Assembly: GCF_020535405.1 (NCBI RefSeq)
Contig: NZ_CP085036.1
Coordinates: 1,984,001-2,048,000 of the forward strand
DNA length: 64,000 bases
Direction of reading: 5' to 3'
Source: Antiquaquibacter oligotrophicus
GTDB taxonomy: Bacteria; Actinomycetota; Actinomycetes; Actinomycetales; Microbacteriaceae
This document shows positions 1 to 11,100 of this stretch, piece after piece. The notes below the pieces were generated by a model. The model searched no databases, had not been told where the DNA came from, and saw only the letters and a list, made by a program, of their open reading frames with translations. Position numbers and translations under genes: made by a program. Position 1 is the stretch's first letter. Each line of letters begins with the position of its first letter.

Positions 1-1
1 G

Positions 2-3000
2 AACCAGGGCAAGATGTACTCCATCCAGATGGATGCAGCTACGGGAACGCAGGTCCGGAAGATCAACACGATCCTTCCCGCGATCTTCGACGCAGGCTCC
101 GGTGGCGGTAACTTCTACCGCGGTATGGACATGGAGTGGGGACCTGACGGTGCCCTCTACGTGATCGACTGGGGTTCGGGCTTCGACGGTAACAACGCCA
201 ACTCGTCGATCTTCCGCGTTGACTACACCGCGGGTGAGGCGTCGCCGGTTGCTCACGCATCCGCTGACGTGACGAACTCGGCAACGGCTCCGCTCGAGGT
301 GAACTTCACCGGCGACACGAGCTTCCACCCGTTCGACTACCCGATCACGTACTCGTGGAACTTCGGCGACGGGTCTCCCGCCGTCACGACCGCGAACGCG
401 ACCCACACCTACACGGCCAACGGGCAGTACACCGCCCAGCTGACCGTGACGGATGACCGTGGTGGCACAAGCGTGTCGAACGTCGAAATCGTGGTCGGAA
501 ACGCCGCGCCGACGATCGAGATCGTGTTCCCCGAGAACGGTGGCTTCTTCGAGTGGGGTGACCAGATCCCCTACGAGATCGTGGTTACCGACCCGGACGC
601 CACCGAGCCGATCGACTGTGAGAACGTGAGCCTGCTGCCGGCCCTTGGGCACGACACGCACGCGCACGACTACGGTCAGCTGTTCGGCTGTGAGGGCTAC
701 TTCCAGACGGCTCGCGACGCAGGCCACGGCCTCGAGGCGAACCTGTTCTGGGTGCTCAGCACGACCTACCAGGACGACGGAGGTGCCGTTGGCATCCCGC
801 TGACCGGCTACGGCTCGGCAGTGCTGAACCCGACCCTCATGCAGGCGGAGTACTACGACGCGACTGGCCAGCTCGGCCAGACCACCGGCGGAGTCCAGCT
901 CGAGAACACGACCGACTCGCTTGGCGGCGGCCGTGACATCGCGGGCGTTGACGTCGGCGACTGGTGGGCACACAACCCGGTCAACCTCGTTGGCATGGAC
1001 GGTGTGAACATCCGTCTCGCCTCCGCTGCTGGCGGAACGATCGAGGCCCGCTTCGGTAACGACGTCGAGACCGCAACGGTCATCGGCACGCTGAACTACA
1101 CGGCAACGGGAGGCGCTACTACGTACGCCTACCAGAACCTCGCGTTCAGCAACGTTCCGTCGGGTGAGGGCACGTTGTTCTTCGTGAACACCGCCGGCAC
1201 CGCGCGAGTGAACTACTACGAGTTCCAGGGTGACGGAGTCGAGTCCAACTCGGCCCCGACCGCGACACTGTCCGTGAACCGCGAGACGGGCGTTGCCCCG
1301 CTCTCGGTGACCGCGACCCTCGCGGACGTCATCGACCCCGATGGTGCCGAAGGTGCTCCCGTCGACATCGAGTGGGACTCGGGACAGGGCTACCAGCCTG
1401 GTACCGCGTCCATCACGGTCAACTACACGGAGCCGGGTGACTACATCCTCCGCGCGCGTCTGACCGACGAGCTCGGCGCCTACACCATCCTCGAGCAGCC
1501 CATCACCGTGGACGCCCAGGAGATCGGGGAGTGCTTCCTCGGTCGCTCGGACGGCTTCGATGGCACCATGCTCGACAGCGACCGCTGGGACAGCAACGTC
1601 CGCGTCGACCAGACCCTGGTCGTCGAGGACGGAACGCTGAAGATCCCCGCAGCCGTTGGTGACCTGTACCAGAACAGCACTCCTGTGAGCCCGAACCTCG
1701 TGCTCCAGGACATGCCGACCGGTGCATGGACCATGGACACGAAGGTGACCTTCCCGGCCCGTATCGGATACCAGCAGGCTGGTCTGCTCGTCTACGCAAA
1801 CGACAACAACTACGTGAAGTTGACGATGCAGGCGCGCACCGGTGACTCGACGCCCAACGCGGCAACCCGCGTTGTGCAGATGCTGAAGGAAGACAACGGA
1901 ACCGCTTCGGAGACCAACTCGCCGAACCTCGGCGCGGAGTTCCCCGACACGGTGTACCTCCGTATCGTCTCCGACGGTGCAGCCACCCCGACCCTGACCG
2001 GGTACTACTCGGCCAACGGTTCGGACTGGACCGCCATCACGACCACGCGCAACCTCTCGGGTATCACCGAGGCGCCGCTGAAGGTTGGTGTCTGGGCTTC
2101 GGCCTCGACCTCGGCCCAGGCGACGGCAGCGCCCATCGTGACCGCTGAGTTCGACTGGTTCACCATCACTCCGGATGACACGGCCGTGCCTGTTGGCCCG
2201 AACGACGAGTTCGACGGTGACCGCATCGACCCGTGCCGCTGGGAAGTCCTGAACGAGAACGGCAACCTGTACCGCGTACAGGGAGGCAACCTCGAGCTCG
2301 ACACGACCACGGCCGACATCAACAACACCTCCGCCAACCCGATCCCGAACCTCACGGTTCAGGAGCAGCCGGACGGCGACTGGACTGTTGAGACGAAGCT
2401 CGATGCAACCGCGTTCGACCGCCAGTACCACGCCGGTGGAATCATGCTCTACTTCGACGACGCCAACTACATCAAGTTGTACGTCGAGCAGCAGAGCGCG
2501 ACCGCCCGCCAGGTTGAGTTCCGCAACGAGGTCAACAACGTCATCGGTACGCCGAACCCGAACGTCACGGGTGCGCCGACCACCGTATGGCTGCGTATGA
2601 CCAAGACGGGCACGACCTACGGCGCCTGGTACAGCTATGACGGCACGACCTGGCTCCAGGTCATGGCGAATGGCACCACCGGAGCTCCGGTTGCGTTCAC
2701 GAACGCCGCAGTCGCAGATGCCAAGATTGGCCTCTTCGCACTCGGCACGAGCAGCCAGGGTGAGAACAACCGCACGGCGAAGTTCGACTACTTCCACGTG
2801 ATCAGTGCCGACCCCGTCTTCGACGTGGACGCCACGGTTGCGCCGGCAGTCGACGGAACCAACGGCTGGCACAAGACGCAGCCGGTGACGGTGACGCTCG
2901 CCACCGAGAACGGTGACCCGGAGCTGCAGGACTACATCGAGTACAACCTCGGTGAGGGATGGATGGAGTACACCACTCCGCTCGTCCTCACGGCTGAGGG

Positions 3001-5110
3001 AACGCACACGGTGCAGTACCGCGCTTCGGAGACCGGCGGTGAAGACACGGCTGAGAAGTCGGTCACGGTCAAGATCGACACCACTGTTCCCACGGTGGAC
3101 GGCAACCTGGTTGTCGACCCCGAGGATGCAGAGGACCGCACGCTCGAGATCACTGCCGCCGACGCCACGAGTGGTGTCGCGTCGATCCAGTACTCGAGCA
3201 ACGGCGGAACGTCGTGGACGACCTACACCGCACCCGTTGCCCTCCCGCTCACGGCGCAGACCATTCAGGTCCGCTCCACTGACGGTGCAGGCAACGTGTC
3301 GGCGATCGACACGGTCGAGGTCCCCGCAATCGGTGAGTGTGGAGAGGTTGGCCCGAACGACCAGTTCGACGGTGCCGCTCTTGACACCTGCCGGTGGACG
3401 GTCATCAACGAGAACACCGCGGGTTACCGCGTTGAAGGTGGATTCCTGAAGATCGACACGACGCAGGCGGACATCTACAGCGCTGGCGGCAGCATCCCGA
3501 ACATCATTGTTCAGGACCAGCCGTCGGGTGACTGGACGATCGAAACCAAGGTCGACACCTCGACCTTCGACCGTCAGTACCAGAACGCCGGTCTCATCGC
3601 CTACATCGATGCAGACAACTACATCAAGTGGGACATCGTGACCACGAACGCTGCGGGCAGCACCATCGCCCGTAACTTCGAGTTCCGCCACGAGGTTGCC
3701 GGCGCGGTGCAGAACCCGCAGAACAACGTGAACGCGACGGCCACCGGAGGCATTGCGCACCTGCGCCTCGCCAAGGTGGGCAACGTCTTCACGGCCTCGT
3801 ACAGCACTGATGGAACGACGTGGACGGACTTCACCAACACCTTTACGGACGCCAACCTTTCGGCGAACGCTCAGGTGGGTCTCTACACGCTGGGTTCGAC
3901 CTCGTCGGGCACCGCGGGTAAGACGGCGACGTTCGACTACTTCACGGTCGACGCAGAGGAAGTCGATGTCACGGCTCCCACCGTGTCGGGCACCGCTAAC
4001 GGCCGCACGGTCACTCTGACCGCGGAGGACACCGAGTCTGGTGTCGCCTCGATCGAGTACCAGCTGCCTGGTGGCGAGTGGACCGCGTACACCGCTCCGT
4101 TCGACGTGCCTGGCACGGAGGCGGTGACGGTGAGCATCCGTGCGACCGACAACGCGGGCAATGTTTCGACCACGGGAACCGTTGAGGTTGCCGCTGTCGA
4201 AGAGCCCGAGCTCGTTGTTGACCGCATTGCTGGCGCGAACCGCTTTGAGGTTGCAGTGAACATCTCGCAGGAGGCTTACCCGGACGGCGCACCTGTCGTC
4301 TACGTGGCCAACGGTGAGTTCTACGCTGACGCCCTCTCGGCTGGTCCGGCCGCGGCATACGAGGGCGGTCCGCTGCTCCTGGTTCGCCCGGGTGAGCTGC
4401 CGGCAGTCATCAGCGCGGAGATCGCCCGCCTCGACCCCGAGAAGATCGTGGTCGTCGGTGGTGTCAACTCGGTGAGCGAGACGGTCTTCGGCCAACTCGC
4501 TGGACTCACCGATGAGGCAGTCCGTATCGCTGGTGCTAACCGTTACGAGGCTTCGCGCAACATTGCGGAGTACGCGTTCGGTGGAGCCGATGTGCCGCTG
4601 GCCTACATCGCGACGGGTGAGAAGTTCCCCGACGCGCTGGCCGCTGGTGGTGCCGCTGGTTCGCAGGACGCTCCGGTGATCCTTGTGAAGGGCGATGCAG
4701 CAACGCTGGACGCCGCAACGGCAACCCTGCTTGACGAGTTCAACACCACCGAGACGCGAGTCCTCGGTGGCGAGGCCTCCGTCACCCCGGGTGTCTTCAA
4801 CGGAGTGGACGCGATCACTGACGCGACCCGCCTCGGTGGAGTCGACCGTTACGAGGCAGCACGCAACATCAACGCAGACGCGTTCGACACGGCGGAGCGG
4901 GTGTTCCTGGCAACAGGCGCCAACTTCCCGGACGCTCTCGCTGGTTCCGCGTGGGCTGCAGGAATCGGAGCGCCGCTGTACGTGACGCCCGGCACCTGCG
5001 TGACCGCGGGCATCCTCGCCGACCTGGAGGCACTGGGCACAACCCACGTGACTCTGCTCGGTGGCGAAGCCTCGCTCTCGCCCGAGGTGTTCAGCCTCAC
5101 CAGCTGCTGA
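2..5110 (+). CDS. Secreted multidomain sugar-dehydrogenase/carbohydrate-binding wall protein, 5' end outside window
   Basis: The frame is open from the window edge, so the N-terminus is missing; the first Met in view is at 14. Residue numbers count from there. The first ~75 residues resemble the C-terminal end of a glucose/sorbosone dehydrogenase propeller. Then follow a PKD domain (~85-160, WNFGDG), an Ig-like stretch, a CBM6-like module (~277-410, opening QAEYYD), a second PKD-like domain, three related concanavalin-like modules (~515-725, 730-930, 1112-1310, each opening like EFDG..LD..RW), Ig-like spacers (DGAGNVS) and three cell-wall-binding-2 repeats (~1400-1698, RIAGANRYEA). In known ThuA/GSDH/PKD/CBM6 proteins these parts bind or oxidise sugars outside the cell, and CWB2 repeats hold proteins on the wall without a covalent link. 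Substrate unknown. A long hairpin terminator follows. Confidence 0.85.
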   Translation, partial: NQGKMYSIQMDAATGTQVRKINTILPAIFDAGSGGGNFYRGMDMEWGPDGALYVIDWGSGFDGNNANSSIFRVDYTAGEASPVAHASADVTNSATAPLEVNFTGDTSFHPFDYPITYSWNFGDGSPAVTTANATHTYTANGQYTAQLTVTDDRGGTSVSNVEIVVGNAAPTIEIVFPENGGFFEWGDQIPYEIVVTDPDATEPIDCENVSLLPALGHDTHAHDYGQLFGCEGYFQTARDAGHGLEANLFWVLSTTYQDDGGAVGIPLTGYGSAVLNPTLMQAEYYDATGQLGQTTGGVQLENTTDSLGGGRDIAGVDVGDWWAHNPVNLVGMDGVNIRLASAAGGTIEARFGNDVETATVIGTLNYTATGGATTYAYQNLAFSNVPSGEGTLFFVNTAGTARVNYYEFQGDGVESNSAPTATLSVNRETGVAPLSVTATLADVIDPDGAEGAPVDIEWDSGQGYQPGTASITVNYTEPGDYILRARLTDELGAYTILEQPITVDAQEIGECFLGRSDGFDGTMLDSDRWDSNVRVDQTLVVEDGTLKIPAAVGDLYQNSTPVSPNLVLQDMPTGAWTMDTKVTFPARIGYQQAGLLVYANDNNYVKLTMQARTGDSTPNAATRVVQMLKEDNGTASETNSPNLGAEFPDTVYLRIVSDGAATPTLTGYYSANGSDWTAITTTRNLSGITEAPLKVGVWASASTSAQATAAPIVTAEFDWFTITPDDTAVPVGPNDEFDGDRIDPCRWEVLNENGNLYRVQGGNLELDTTTADINNTSANPIPNLTVQEQPDGDWTVETKLDATAFDRQYHAGGIMLYFDDANYIKLYVEQQSATARQVEFRNEVNNVIGTPNPNVTGAPTTVWLRMTKTGTTYGAWYSYDGTTWLQVMANGTTGAPVAFTNAAVADAKIGLFALGTSSQGENNRTAKFDYFHVISADPVFDVDATVAPAVDGTNGWHKTQPVTVTLATENGDPELQDYIEYNLGEGWMEYTTPLVLTAEGTHTVQYRASETGGEDTAEKSVTVKIDTTVPTVDGNLVVDPEDAEDRTLEITAADATSGVASIQYSSNGGTSWTTYTAPVALPLTAQTIQVRSTDGAGNVSAIDTVEVPAIGECGEVGPNDQFDGAALDTCRWTVINENTAGYRVEGGFLKIDTTQADIYSAGGSIPNIIVQDQPSGDWTIETKVDTSTFDRQYQNAGLIAYIDADNYIKWDIVTTNAAGSTIARNFEFRHEVAGAVQNPQNNVNATATGGIAHLRLAKVGNVFTASYSTDGTTWTDFTNTFTDANLSANAQVGLYTLGSTSSGTAGKTATFDYFTVDAEEVDVTAPTVSGTANGRTVTLTAEDTESGVASIEYQLPGGEWTAYTAPFDVPGTEAVTVSIRATDNAGNVSTTGTVEVAAVEEPELVVDRIAGANRFEVAVNISQEAYPDGAPVVYVANGEFYADALSAGPAAAYEGGPLLLVRPGELPAVISAEIARLDPEKIVVVGGVNSVSETVFGQLAGLTDEAVRIAGANRYEASRNIAEYAFGGADVPLAYIATGEKFPDALAAGGAAGSQDAPVILVKGDAATLDAATATLLDEFNTTETRVLGGEASVTPGVFNGVDAITDATRLGGVDRYEAARNINADAFDTAERVFLATGANFPDALAGSAWAAGIGAPLYVTPGTCVTAGILADLEALGTTHVTLLGGEASLSPEVFSLTSC

Positions 5111-5131
5111 TCATCAGCTAGCGACTAACTA

Positions 5132-5204
5132 AACACGTGATGGCCGCCGCGGCCTCGGAACGGTGCACAAGCACCCGACCGGAGCCGCGGCGGTCATCCG
5201 TGTT
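5132..5204 (+). terminator. Long hairpin terminator after the wall protein
   Basis: Starting 21 bases after the stop codon, arms of about 26 bases (AACACGTGATGGCCGCC against its near-complement ending GGTCATCCGTGTT) pair almost fully, and the loop itself holds a perfect inner GGTGC-ACAA-GCACC hairpin. There is no T-tract, which is common for actinobacterial terminators. Confidence 0.75.
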
Positions 5205-5396
5205 AAGCCGCGTCACACAACAAGGGTTGAGCTCACGTCGGCAATACTGTGATTCACAGCCCGCCATCAGGGCGAGTGGTAGCATTGTTGCCTCTCGCAA
5301 CGACCGCGGGGTGTCGCTTGCGTAAGCGTGACCTAGCCACGATGTGTGCGGTGTCGTCAGCCTGCTACGGGGCGCTGAAGGCGAGAGGATCGGGTT
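5205..5396 (+). promoter_or_regulatory. Upstream region of the ROK regulator with a 13-bp palindrome
   Basis: This noncoding stretch carries a perfect palindrome CTGTGATTCACAG at 5247-5259, 138 bases before the GTG start of the ROK gene. It could be an operator, possibly autoregulatory, but the centre is too short for a CRP site. No clear -35/-10 pair is visible. The role is inferred from position only. Confidence 0.3.
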
Positions 5397-6665
5397 GTGT
5401 CATCCAGTGAACTGGCATCTCCGGTGCAGATTCGCGGGCCCAAGGCCTACCGCGGCAACAATTTGGACAACGTACGTCGAAACAACCTGTCACTCGTGCT
5501 CGGCCTGGTACACACATCCGGCGCCGTCTCTCGAGCTCAGCTGACTCGCGAACTCGGGCTCAACCGTTCCACCATCGCTGCCCTCGTCTCGGAACTGGTC
5601 GCGCGGGGTCTCGTCGTCGAGTCGACGCCGGAGTCGAGCAGCCAAGTGGGGCGACCGAGCCTCGTCATCACCCCCAGCCCCACCATCACGGCCATCACCA
5701 TCAATCCTGAACTCGACGCCATCACCATCGGCCTCGTCGGGCTCGGGGGCACCGTCGTTCGCCGGGTTCGCTACGACAACGTGCGGATCCCGTCACCGCA
5801 GGAAGCGGTCAACGTCGTTAAAGCCGTCGTCGACGGAATGACCATGGCCGACTCGGAGGACCAGAAGGTCATCGGGCTCGGGGTCGCCATGCCGGGTCTG
5901 GTCCGGGCATCCGACGGCATGGTGCGACTCGCCCCCCATCTCGGCTGGCGTGACGAGCCCTTCGCCGAGGAACTCTCCGCGGCGACCGGCTACCGGGTCA
6001 CCGCCGCCAACGACGCCATGTGCGGCGCGATCGCCGAGCACACGTTCGGCGCCGGCCGTGGAGTCGACGACATGATCTACCTCAACGGGGGAGCGAGCGG
6101 TATCGGCGGCGGTGTGATCGTCGACGGTGTGCTCCTGACCGGCGCGAACGGCTACGCGGGCGAACTCGGTCACACGCTCGTCAACACGCAGGGGCGCGAT
6201 TGCCACTGTGGGGCATCCGGATGCCTCGAAACCGAGGTGTTCCGCCAGCCGCTACTGAAGGCGCTCGGCCTGCACGACAGCGAGGCCGAGCGACTGGACG
6301 AAGCACTCATCTCTGCCTTCGCGGAAGGCCCGACGCCGGAACTGGCCGAACTTGTCGAGCGTCAGGCGAAGTATCTCGTGATCGCCCTGCGAAACGCGGT
6401 GAACGTGTTCAACACCCGCCGGGTTGTGCTGGGTGGCTTCCTCGGTTCGTTGTACTCGGTGGTTCCGGAGCTCTTTGCGCCGATCTCCGAGCGCAGCCCC
6501 ATGATCGGCGGCGGTGCTGGGGTCGAGGTCGAGCGGGCCCAGCTCGGGCAGAGCATTCTCATGGTGGGAGCGGCCGAACTCGCGTTCGCCGACCTGCTCG
6601 CCGACCCCACGATCATCGGCTCGCCGGAGCGTGTGCCCGCCGAACGTGGTGCCGTCGCGACCTGA
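5397..6665 (+). CDS. ROK-family transcriptional regulator
   Basis: 422 residues, GTG start with AGAGGA about 10 bases upstream. Residues ~22-75 form a winged helix-turn-helix (SRAQLTRELGLNRSTIAALV). The rest is a ROK sugar-sensing domain with the family zinc site: His259 and Cys269, Cys271 and Cys276 in the HCGASGCLE region. Phosphate-binding glycines (NGGASGIGGG) are present. ROK repressors usually bind a sugar or sugar phosphate and release DNA upstream of transport or catabolic genes. No sugar transporter lies next to it here, so its target is unknown. The following gene starts 46 bases downstream and could be co-transcribed. Confidence 0.9.
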   Translation: MSSSELASPVQIRGPKAYRGNNLDNVRRNNLSLVLGLVHTSGAVSRAQLTRELGLNRSTIAALVSELVARGLVVESTPESSSQVGRPSLVITPSPTITAITINPELDAITIGLVGLGGTVVRRVRYDNVRIPSPQEAVNVVKAVVDGMTMADSEDQKVIGLGVAMPGLVRASDGMVRLAPHLGWRDEPFAEELSAATGYRVTAANDAMCGAIAEHTFGAGRGVDDMIYLNGGASGIGGGVIVDGVLLTGANGYAGELGHTLVNTQGRDCHCGASGCLETEVFRQPLLKALGLHDSEAERLDEALISAFAEGPTPELAELVERQAKYLVIALRNAVNVFNTRRVVLGGFLGSLYSVVPELFAPISERSPMIGGGAGVEVERAQLGQSILMVGAAELAFADLLADPTIIGSPERVPAERGAVAT

Positions 6666-6711
6666 CAAAATCGCTGGGCCGAGAGTGGCCCGAAAGCACT
6701 AGCGTTGGCTC

Positions 6712-7980
6712 ATGAGGATACTGCTAGTGGGCGCCGGCGGTGTGGGCGACGCCATCGCGAAGATTGCCGCACGCCGAGACTTCTTCGAGACGATCGTCGT
6801 GAGTGACTACGACCTGGCGCGGGCCGAGCGCACCGTCGCGTGGGTGGAGGCTCGGGGGGAGGCGTGCGGGCGTTTTGTCGCTGCACGCATCGATGCCTCC
6901 GACCCGGAGAACGTCGCAGCGGTTGCCCGCGAGCACGGTGCAACCCACGTTATGAACGCGGTCGAGCCGAAGTTCGTCCCCACGATTTTCGCGGGCGCGT
7001 TGGCGGCGGGCGCCGACTACCTCGACATGGCGATGAGCTTGAGCGAGCCGCATCCGACAAACCCCCACGAGGAGACGGGAGTCAAGCTCGGCGACGACCA
7101 GTTCGCCCAGGCGCCCGATTGGGAGCAGGCGGGCCGCCTCGCCCTCGTCGGCATGGGTGTTGAGCCCGGTCTCTCGGATGTTTTTGCACGGTACGCCGCC
7201 GACCACCTGTTCAGCGAGATCGACGAGCTGGGCACACGCGACGGTGCAAACCTCGTGGTGCGCGATGAGGCAGGCAACGAGATCTTTGCACCCAGCTTCA
7301 GCATCTGGACGACCATCGAGGAATGCCTGAACCCCCCGGTGATCTGGGAGAAAGACAAGGGCTGGTACACCACCGCGCCGTTCTCCGAGCCGGAAGTCTT
7401 CGACTTTCCCGAGGGCATCGGACCGGTCGAGTGCGTCAACGTCGAGCACGAAGAGGTGCTGCTCATGCCGCGCTGGGTGGACGCAAAACGCGTGACGTTC
7501 AAGTACGGGCTGGGGGAGGAGTTCATCGGCATCCTCAAGACCCTTCACCAGTTGGGCCTCGACAAAACCGAGCCGCTTCGCGTGCGCTCGGCCGATGGCC
7601 CCGTCATGGTTGCGCCCCGCGACGTTGTTGCGGCGGGCCTGCCAGACCCGGCGACCCTCGGGCCCCGGATGACCGGCAAAACCTGCGCAGGGCTGTGGGT
7701 CACCGGCACCGGCGTCGACGGTAAACCCCGCGAGGTGTACCTCTACCATGTGGCCGACAACGAGTGGACGATGGCCGAATACGAGAGCCAGTGCGTCGTG
7801 TGGCAGACGGCCCTCAACCCGGTTATCGCGCTCGAGCTGCTGGCAAACGGCACGTGGTCGGGTACGGGTGTGCTCGGGCCTGAGGCGTTCGACGCCGAGC
7901 CGTTCCTCACGTTGATGGCGCTGCCGGTCGCCGAGGGTGGGTATGGGCAGGCGTGGGGGCTGGAGGACCGCGCGGTCTGA
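6712..7980 (+). CDS. Saccharopine dehydrogenase family NAD(P)-dependent oxidoreductase
   Basis: 422 residues. The N-terminus is a Rossmann fold with the dinucleotide motif LLVGAGGVGDAIAKIA (residues ~4-19), followed by the layout of the saccharopine dehydrogenase family (MNAVEPKFVPTIFAGALAAG, then a catalytic C-terminal domain). Family members include saccharopine reductase, lysine 6-dehydrogenase and carboxynorspermidine-type enzymes; the sequence does not let me choose among them. ATG at 6712, no strong Shine-Dalgarno. It lies 46 bases after the ROK gene on the same strand, so joint control is possible. No lysine-degradation partner is nearby. Confidence 0.82.
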   Translation: MRILLVGAGGVGDAIAKIAARRDFFETIVVSDYDLARAERTVAWVEARGEACGRFVAARIDASDPENVAAVAREHGATHVMNAVEPKFVPTIFAGALAAGADYLDMAMSLSEPHPTNPHEETGVKLGDDQFAQAPDWEQAGRLALVGMGVEPGLSDVFARYAADHLFSEIDELGTRDGANLVVRDEAGNEIFAPSFSIWTTIEECLNPPVIWEKDKGWYTTAPFSEPEVFDFPEGIGPVECVNVEHEEVLLMPRWVDAKRVTFKYGLGEEFIGILKTLHQLGLDKTEPLRVRSADGPVMVAPRDVVAAGLPDPATLGPRMTGKTCAGLWVTGTGVDGKPREVYLYHVADNEWTMAEYESQCVVWQTALNPVIALELLANGTWSGTGVLGPEAFDAEPFLTLMALPVAEGGYGQAWGLEDRAV

Positions 7981-8103
7981 CCCCGGACGGGGGGCGCGCG
8001 ACGTCGCAGCGATGGGTTAGCGTGAAGCAAGCTCATCCGCAGAGCGAAATAGTCATGTCCGGGCGCTGGGGAGCACCGGATTCGCTCTTTCGATGGGACC
8101 GCC

Positions 8104-11100
8104 GTGCGCTCTGCAACCGCTCGAACCACCCTTTCCTCCGTTCTCGCCGTCGCTCTGCTGGGCGGCGTGCTCTTACCGCTGGGCGCGACTCCAGCGTCAG
8201 CGGCCGCGCTCGTCGGCATTGATATCTCTGTCATCCAGGACGGAACCGCGCACGGCACGGTCAACGAGTGTCTCGTGACCGACCCCGACAGCTCGCTCGC
8301 CGACGAGTCACCGACCGATGGGATCGTGTGTACCGACGACACGGTCACCTTCGGATGGAACTACAGCGTGAGCGCCGAGGGTGCCGACGATGTCGTCATC
8401 AGCCAGACACTTCCCGCCGGCTGGTCGTGGGATCCGCTCTCGCTCACGGTCTGTGAGGGCGGAGCCGACTACACCGGCGTTGTAGAGCTCTCGGTCGACG
8501 GTCTCACCCTTACCTGCACTCTTACCTTCCCCAACACGGGGTCGGCCCGTTCCGGTCAGATGCCCGTGTTCGCGATTCCCGAGCCGGGTGTGGGCGACGG
8601 CAGCACCTACACGGCGGAGCTCGTGGTGACGGATGACTCGGGCCCTGTGGACGTCGATCCCGCGAGCACTGTCACGGTGCGGAGTCAGCCGCGCTGGAAC
8701 CTCGTCAAGGGAGCGTGGGGGAGCTACAGCTTCGCCGAGGTGGACTTCGGGTTCGGGCCGGAGCCCGCGACCCATCTCTCGTTCTGGGTGCAGATCGTCG
8801 CCGAGAGCGCCAACAACTTCAAGGGTCAGGACGCCCTGCAGCCGCTGACGTTCCGCGACATCGTGACGGGTATCGATCCGGAAGCGACACTCGTGCAGTG
8901 CCCCGTGTCGCACGTGAGCGGGCCGTCGATGACCTGCACGCAGCCGAGCGGCCCCGGCGGGGACATCCTCATCGAACTGCCGGGTGGCATGGCCGTGCCC
9001 CCGCAGAGTGTGTTGCCGGGGACGTCCGGGCTGGCGTGGCACGGAGCGATGACCGTCGCTATCCCTAACCGCAGCCTGCCCGGCTACCCGGTCACCGAAC
9101 TGAAGATCAACCAGTTCGTCGAGTTCGACCCCGATGGGGTGAGCAGCGGATCGAACCTCGGCGTCGAGTTCGAGAACGGTTCTGAAACAGGCGCCGAATG
9201 TGTGAGCGGTAACGGCAATGACAACTGCGCATACATCAACGTGACGGGCCCGGTGCCCGGACTCGGGGACATCTACACGGGCAAGAGCCTCCGGCAGAAG
9301 TTCGGCGTCTACGCCCCAGCAAACTGCGGCGGCCACTGGTGGTGGTGCATGCCGCTCAACGGTACAACCGGCACGAACGACGTGAACAACGGAGCCCAAG
9401 GCAACCAGGACGGAGTGCAGTTCCGCGGCGACGACTTCTGGGCGGGCTTCAACGTGCAGTGGGACCCCAATCGCGAAGAACTACCGGCGAACATGATGAT
9501 GTGCGACGTGTGGGATCCGGCGCTGCAGCAATTCGATCCGAACGGCATGACCGGCACCTCGCAGGAGGGGTGGTGGAACCAGCCGACGACGCAGGAGCGC
9601 ATTCAGTTCTCGAACCAGGTTTTCGCGGATGACACGGCGCGCGAGAACGCGGACTGCGGCGTGTGGGGTGACCTCGCCGACGGACCCTGGTACGAGACCT
9701 GGGAGGAGGTGCCGGGCGGACCGGACACCATCACTGCCATCCGGTGGACGACACCGGCCGTCCGCGAATATAACGGCCAGCCGTGGACGCTACCGATGAA
9801 GGTCGACGACTCCGTTGCCACCGGCACGGTCATCCCCGACTTCTCGCACCTCTACTACGACCAGCAGGTTGACCCCGAGGACAACCCCGACGGTTGGCGC
9901 TGGGTCAACCGCGACAGCTTTAGCGTTGCCGAACTCACACTCGCGCTCGATAAGGACACGGTGCCCGCCGGACAAACCAACTCCGTCGCGGGAGCCCGTG
10001 TACCGTACTCGCTCGATGTGACCGCGTTCACTTCCGAGTCCGACATCAGCACCGAGCTCACGGGGCTGCGCGTCGTCGACACCCTCCACCCTTGCCTCCA
10101 GGAGCCGCAACTTGATCCGTCAGTGACGGGTTGGACGATGTCGGTCACAGCGGCGCCGAACCTCGGGCCCGATGGCCTCGCCTGCACGAGTGACGACGTG
10201 AGCGGCGCCGAGCTGACCTTCACCCCGACCTCGACGCTCGTGTCGGGCGACGTGATCGAGCAGATCGTCTACTCCGTGGTGGTGGCCACCCTCGTGACGA
10301 ACGGGCAACAACTCCTCAACACTGCAGTCGTCAAGGTTGATGACGGGGTCACCGACCAGACCGAGGCTGGCCGCACGGATCAGTGGACGCTCACCGTCGC
10401 CGCCCCCGGTGCTGTGCGTGTCTCGAAAGTCGCCGACTTCCCTCTCGTCGAGATCGAGCCGGACGACCTGTCCTGGACTATCTCCTACTCGAACACACTG
10501 GGATCCGCGCTCGGCGAGACGACGTTCATCGACGTCCTGCCACACAACGGGGACGGACGAGGCACGGACTTCGATGGCGCCTTCGGCTTCGATGGGGCGC
10601 AGGTCATCGCCGGGACCGACACGACCATCGAATACACGACGGATGCTGTGGCCACGGTGGATGTGGACCCCGCCACCAACACGTCGACGTGGGTCGAAGC
10701 ATCCGCGTACGTCGGCGACCTTGCTGACGTGACGGCGATCCGTATCAGGGTCGCGGACCTGTCGCCCGGTGAGGTCGGCGCGGTGAGGATCTTCGCCGAC
10801 CCGAGCGGCAACGCCGAGGGCGACCTCTATCGCAACCAGGTGGGCGCCGGTCGCGCCGAGAATCTCGCCCAGGCAATTCCTCCGACACTTGTATCGCAGA
10901 TCCGCGTGGTCGCCTCGAGCATCGGCGACCGTGTGTGGCACGACCTGAACAGCGACGGCGTGCAGGATGTCGGCGAGCCGGGCCTCGAGGGGGTGACGGT
11001 CGTCCTCCTCGACGAGAACGGCGCGGAGCTGGACACCACGACCACCGGGCCGGACGGCATCTACACGTTCCCCGGCTACCACTCGGACACCTACCGCGTG

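Noticed and set aside
5247..5259. CRP-type operator before the ROK gene
   Set aside because: TGTGA and TCACA are separated by one base; the CRP site needs six. Kept only as an unassigned palindrome.
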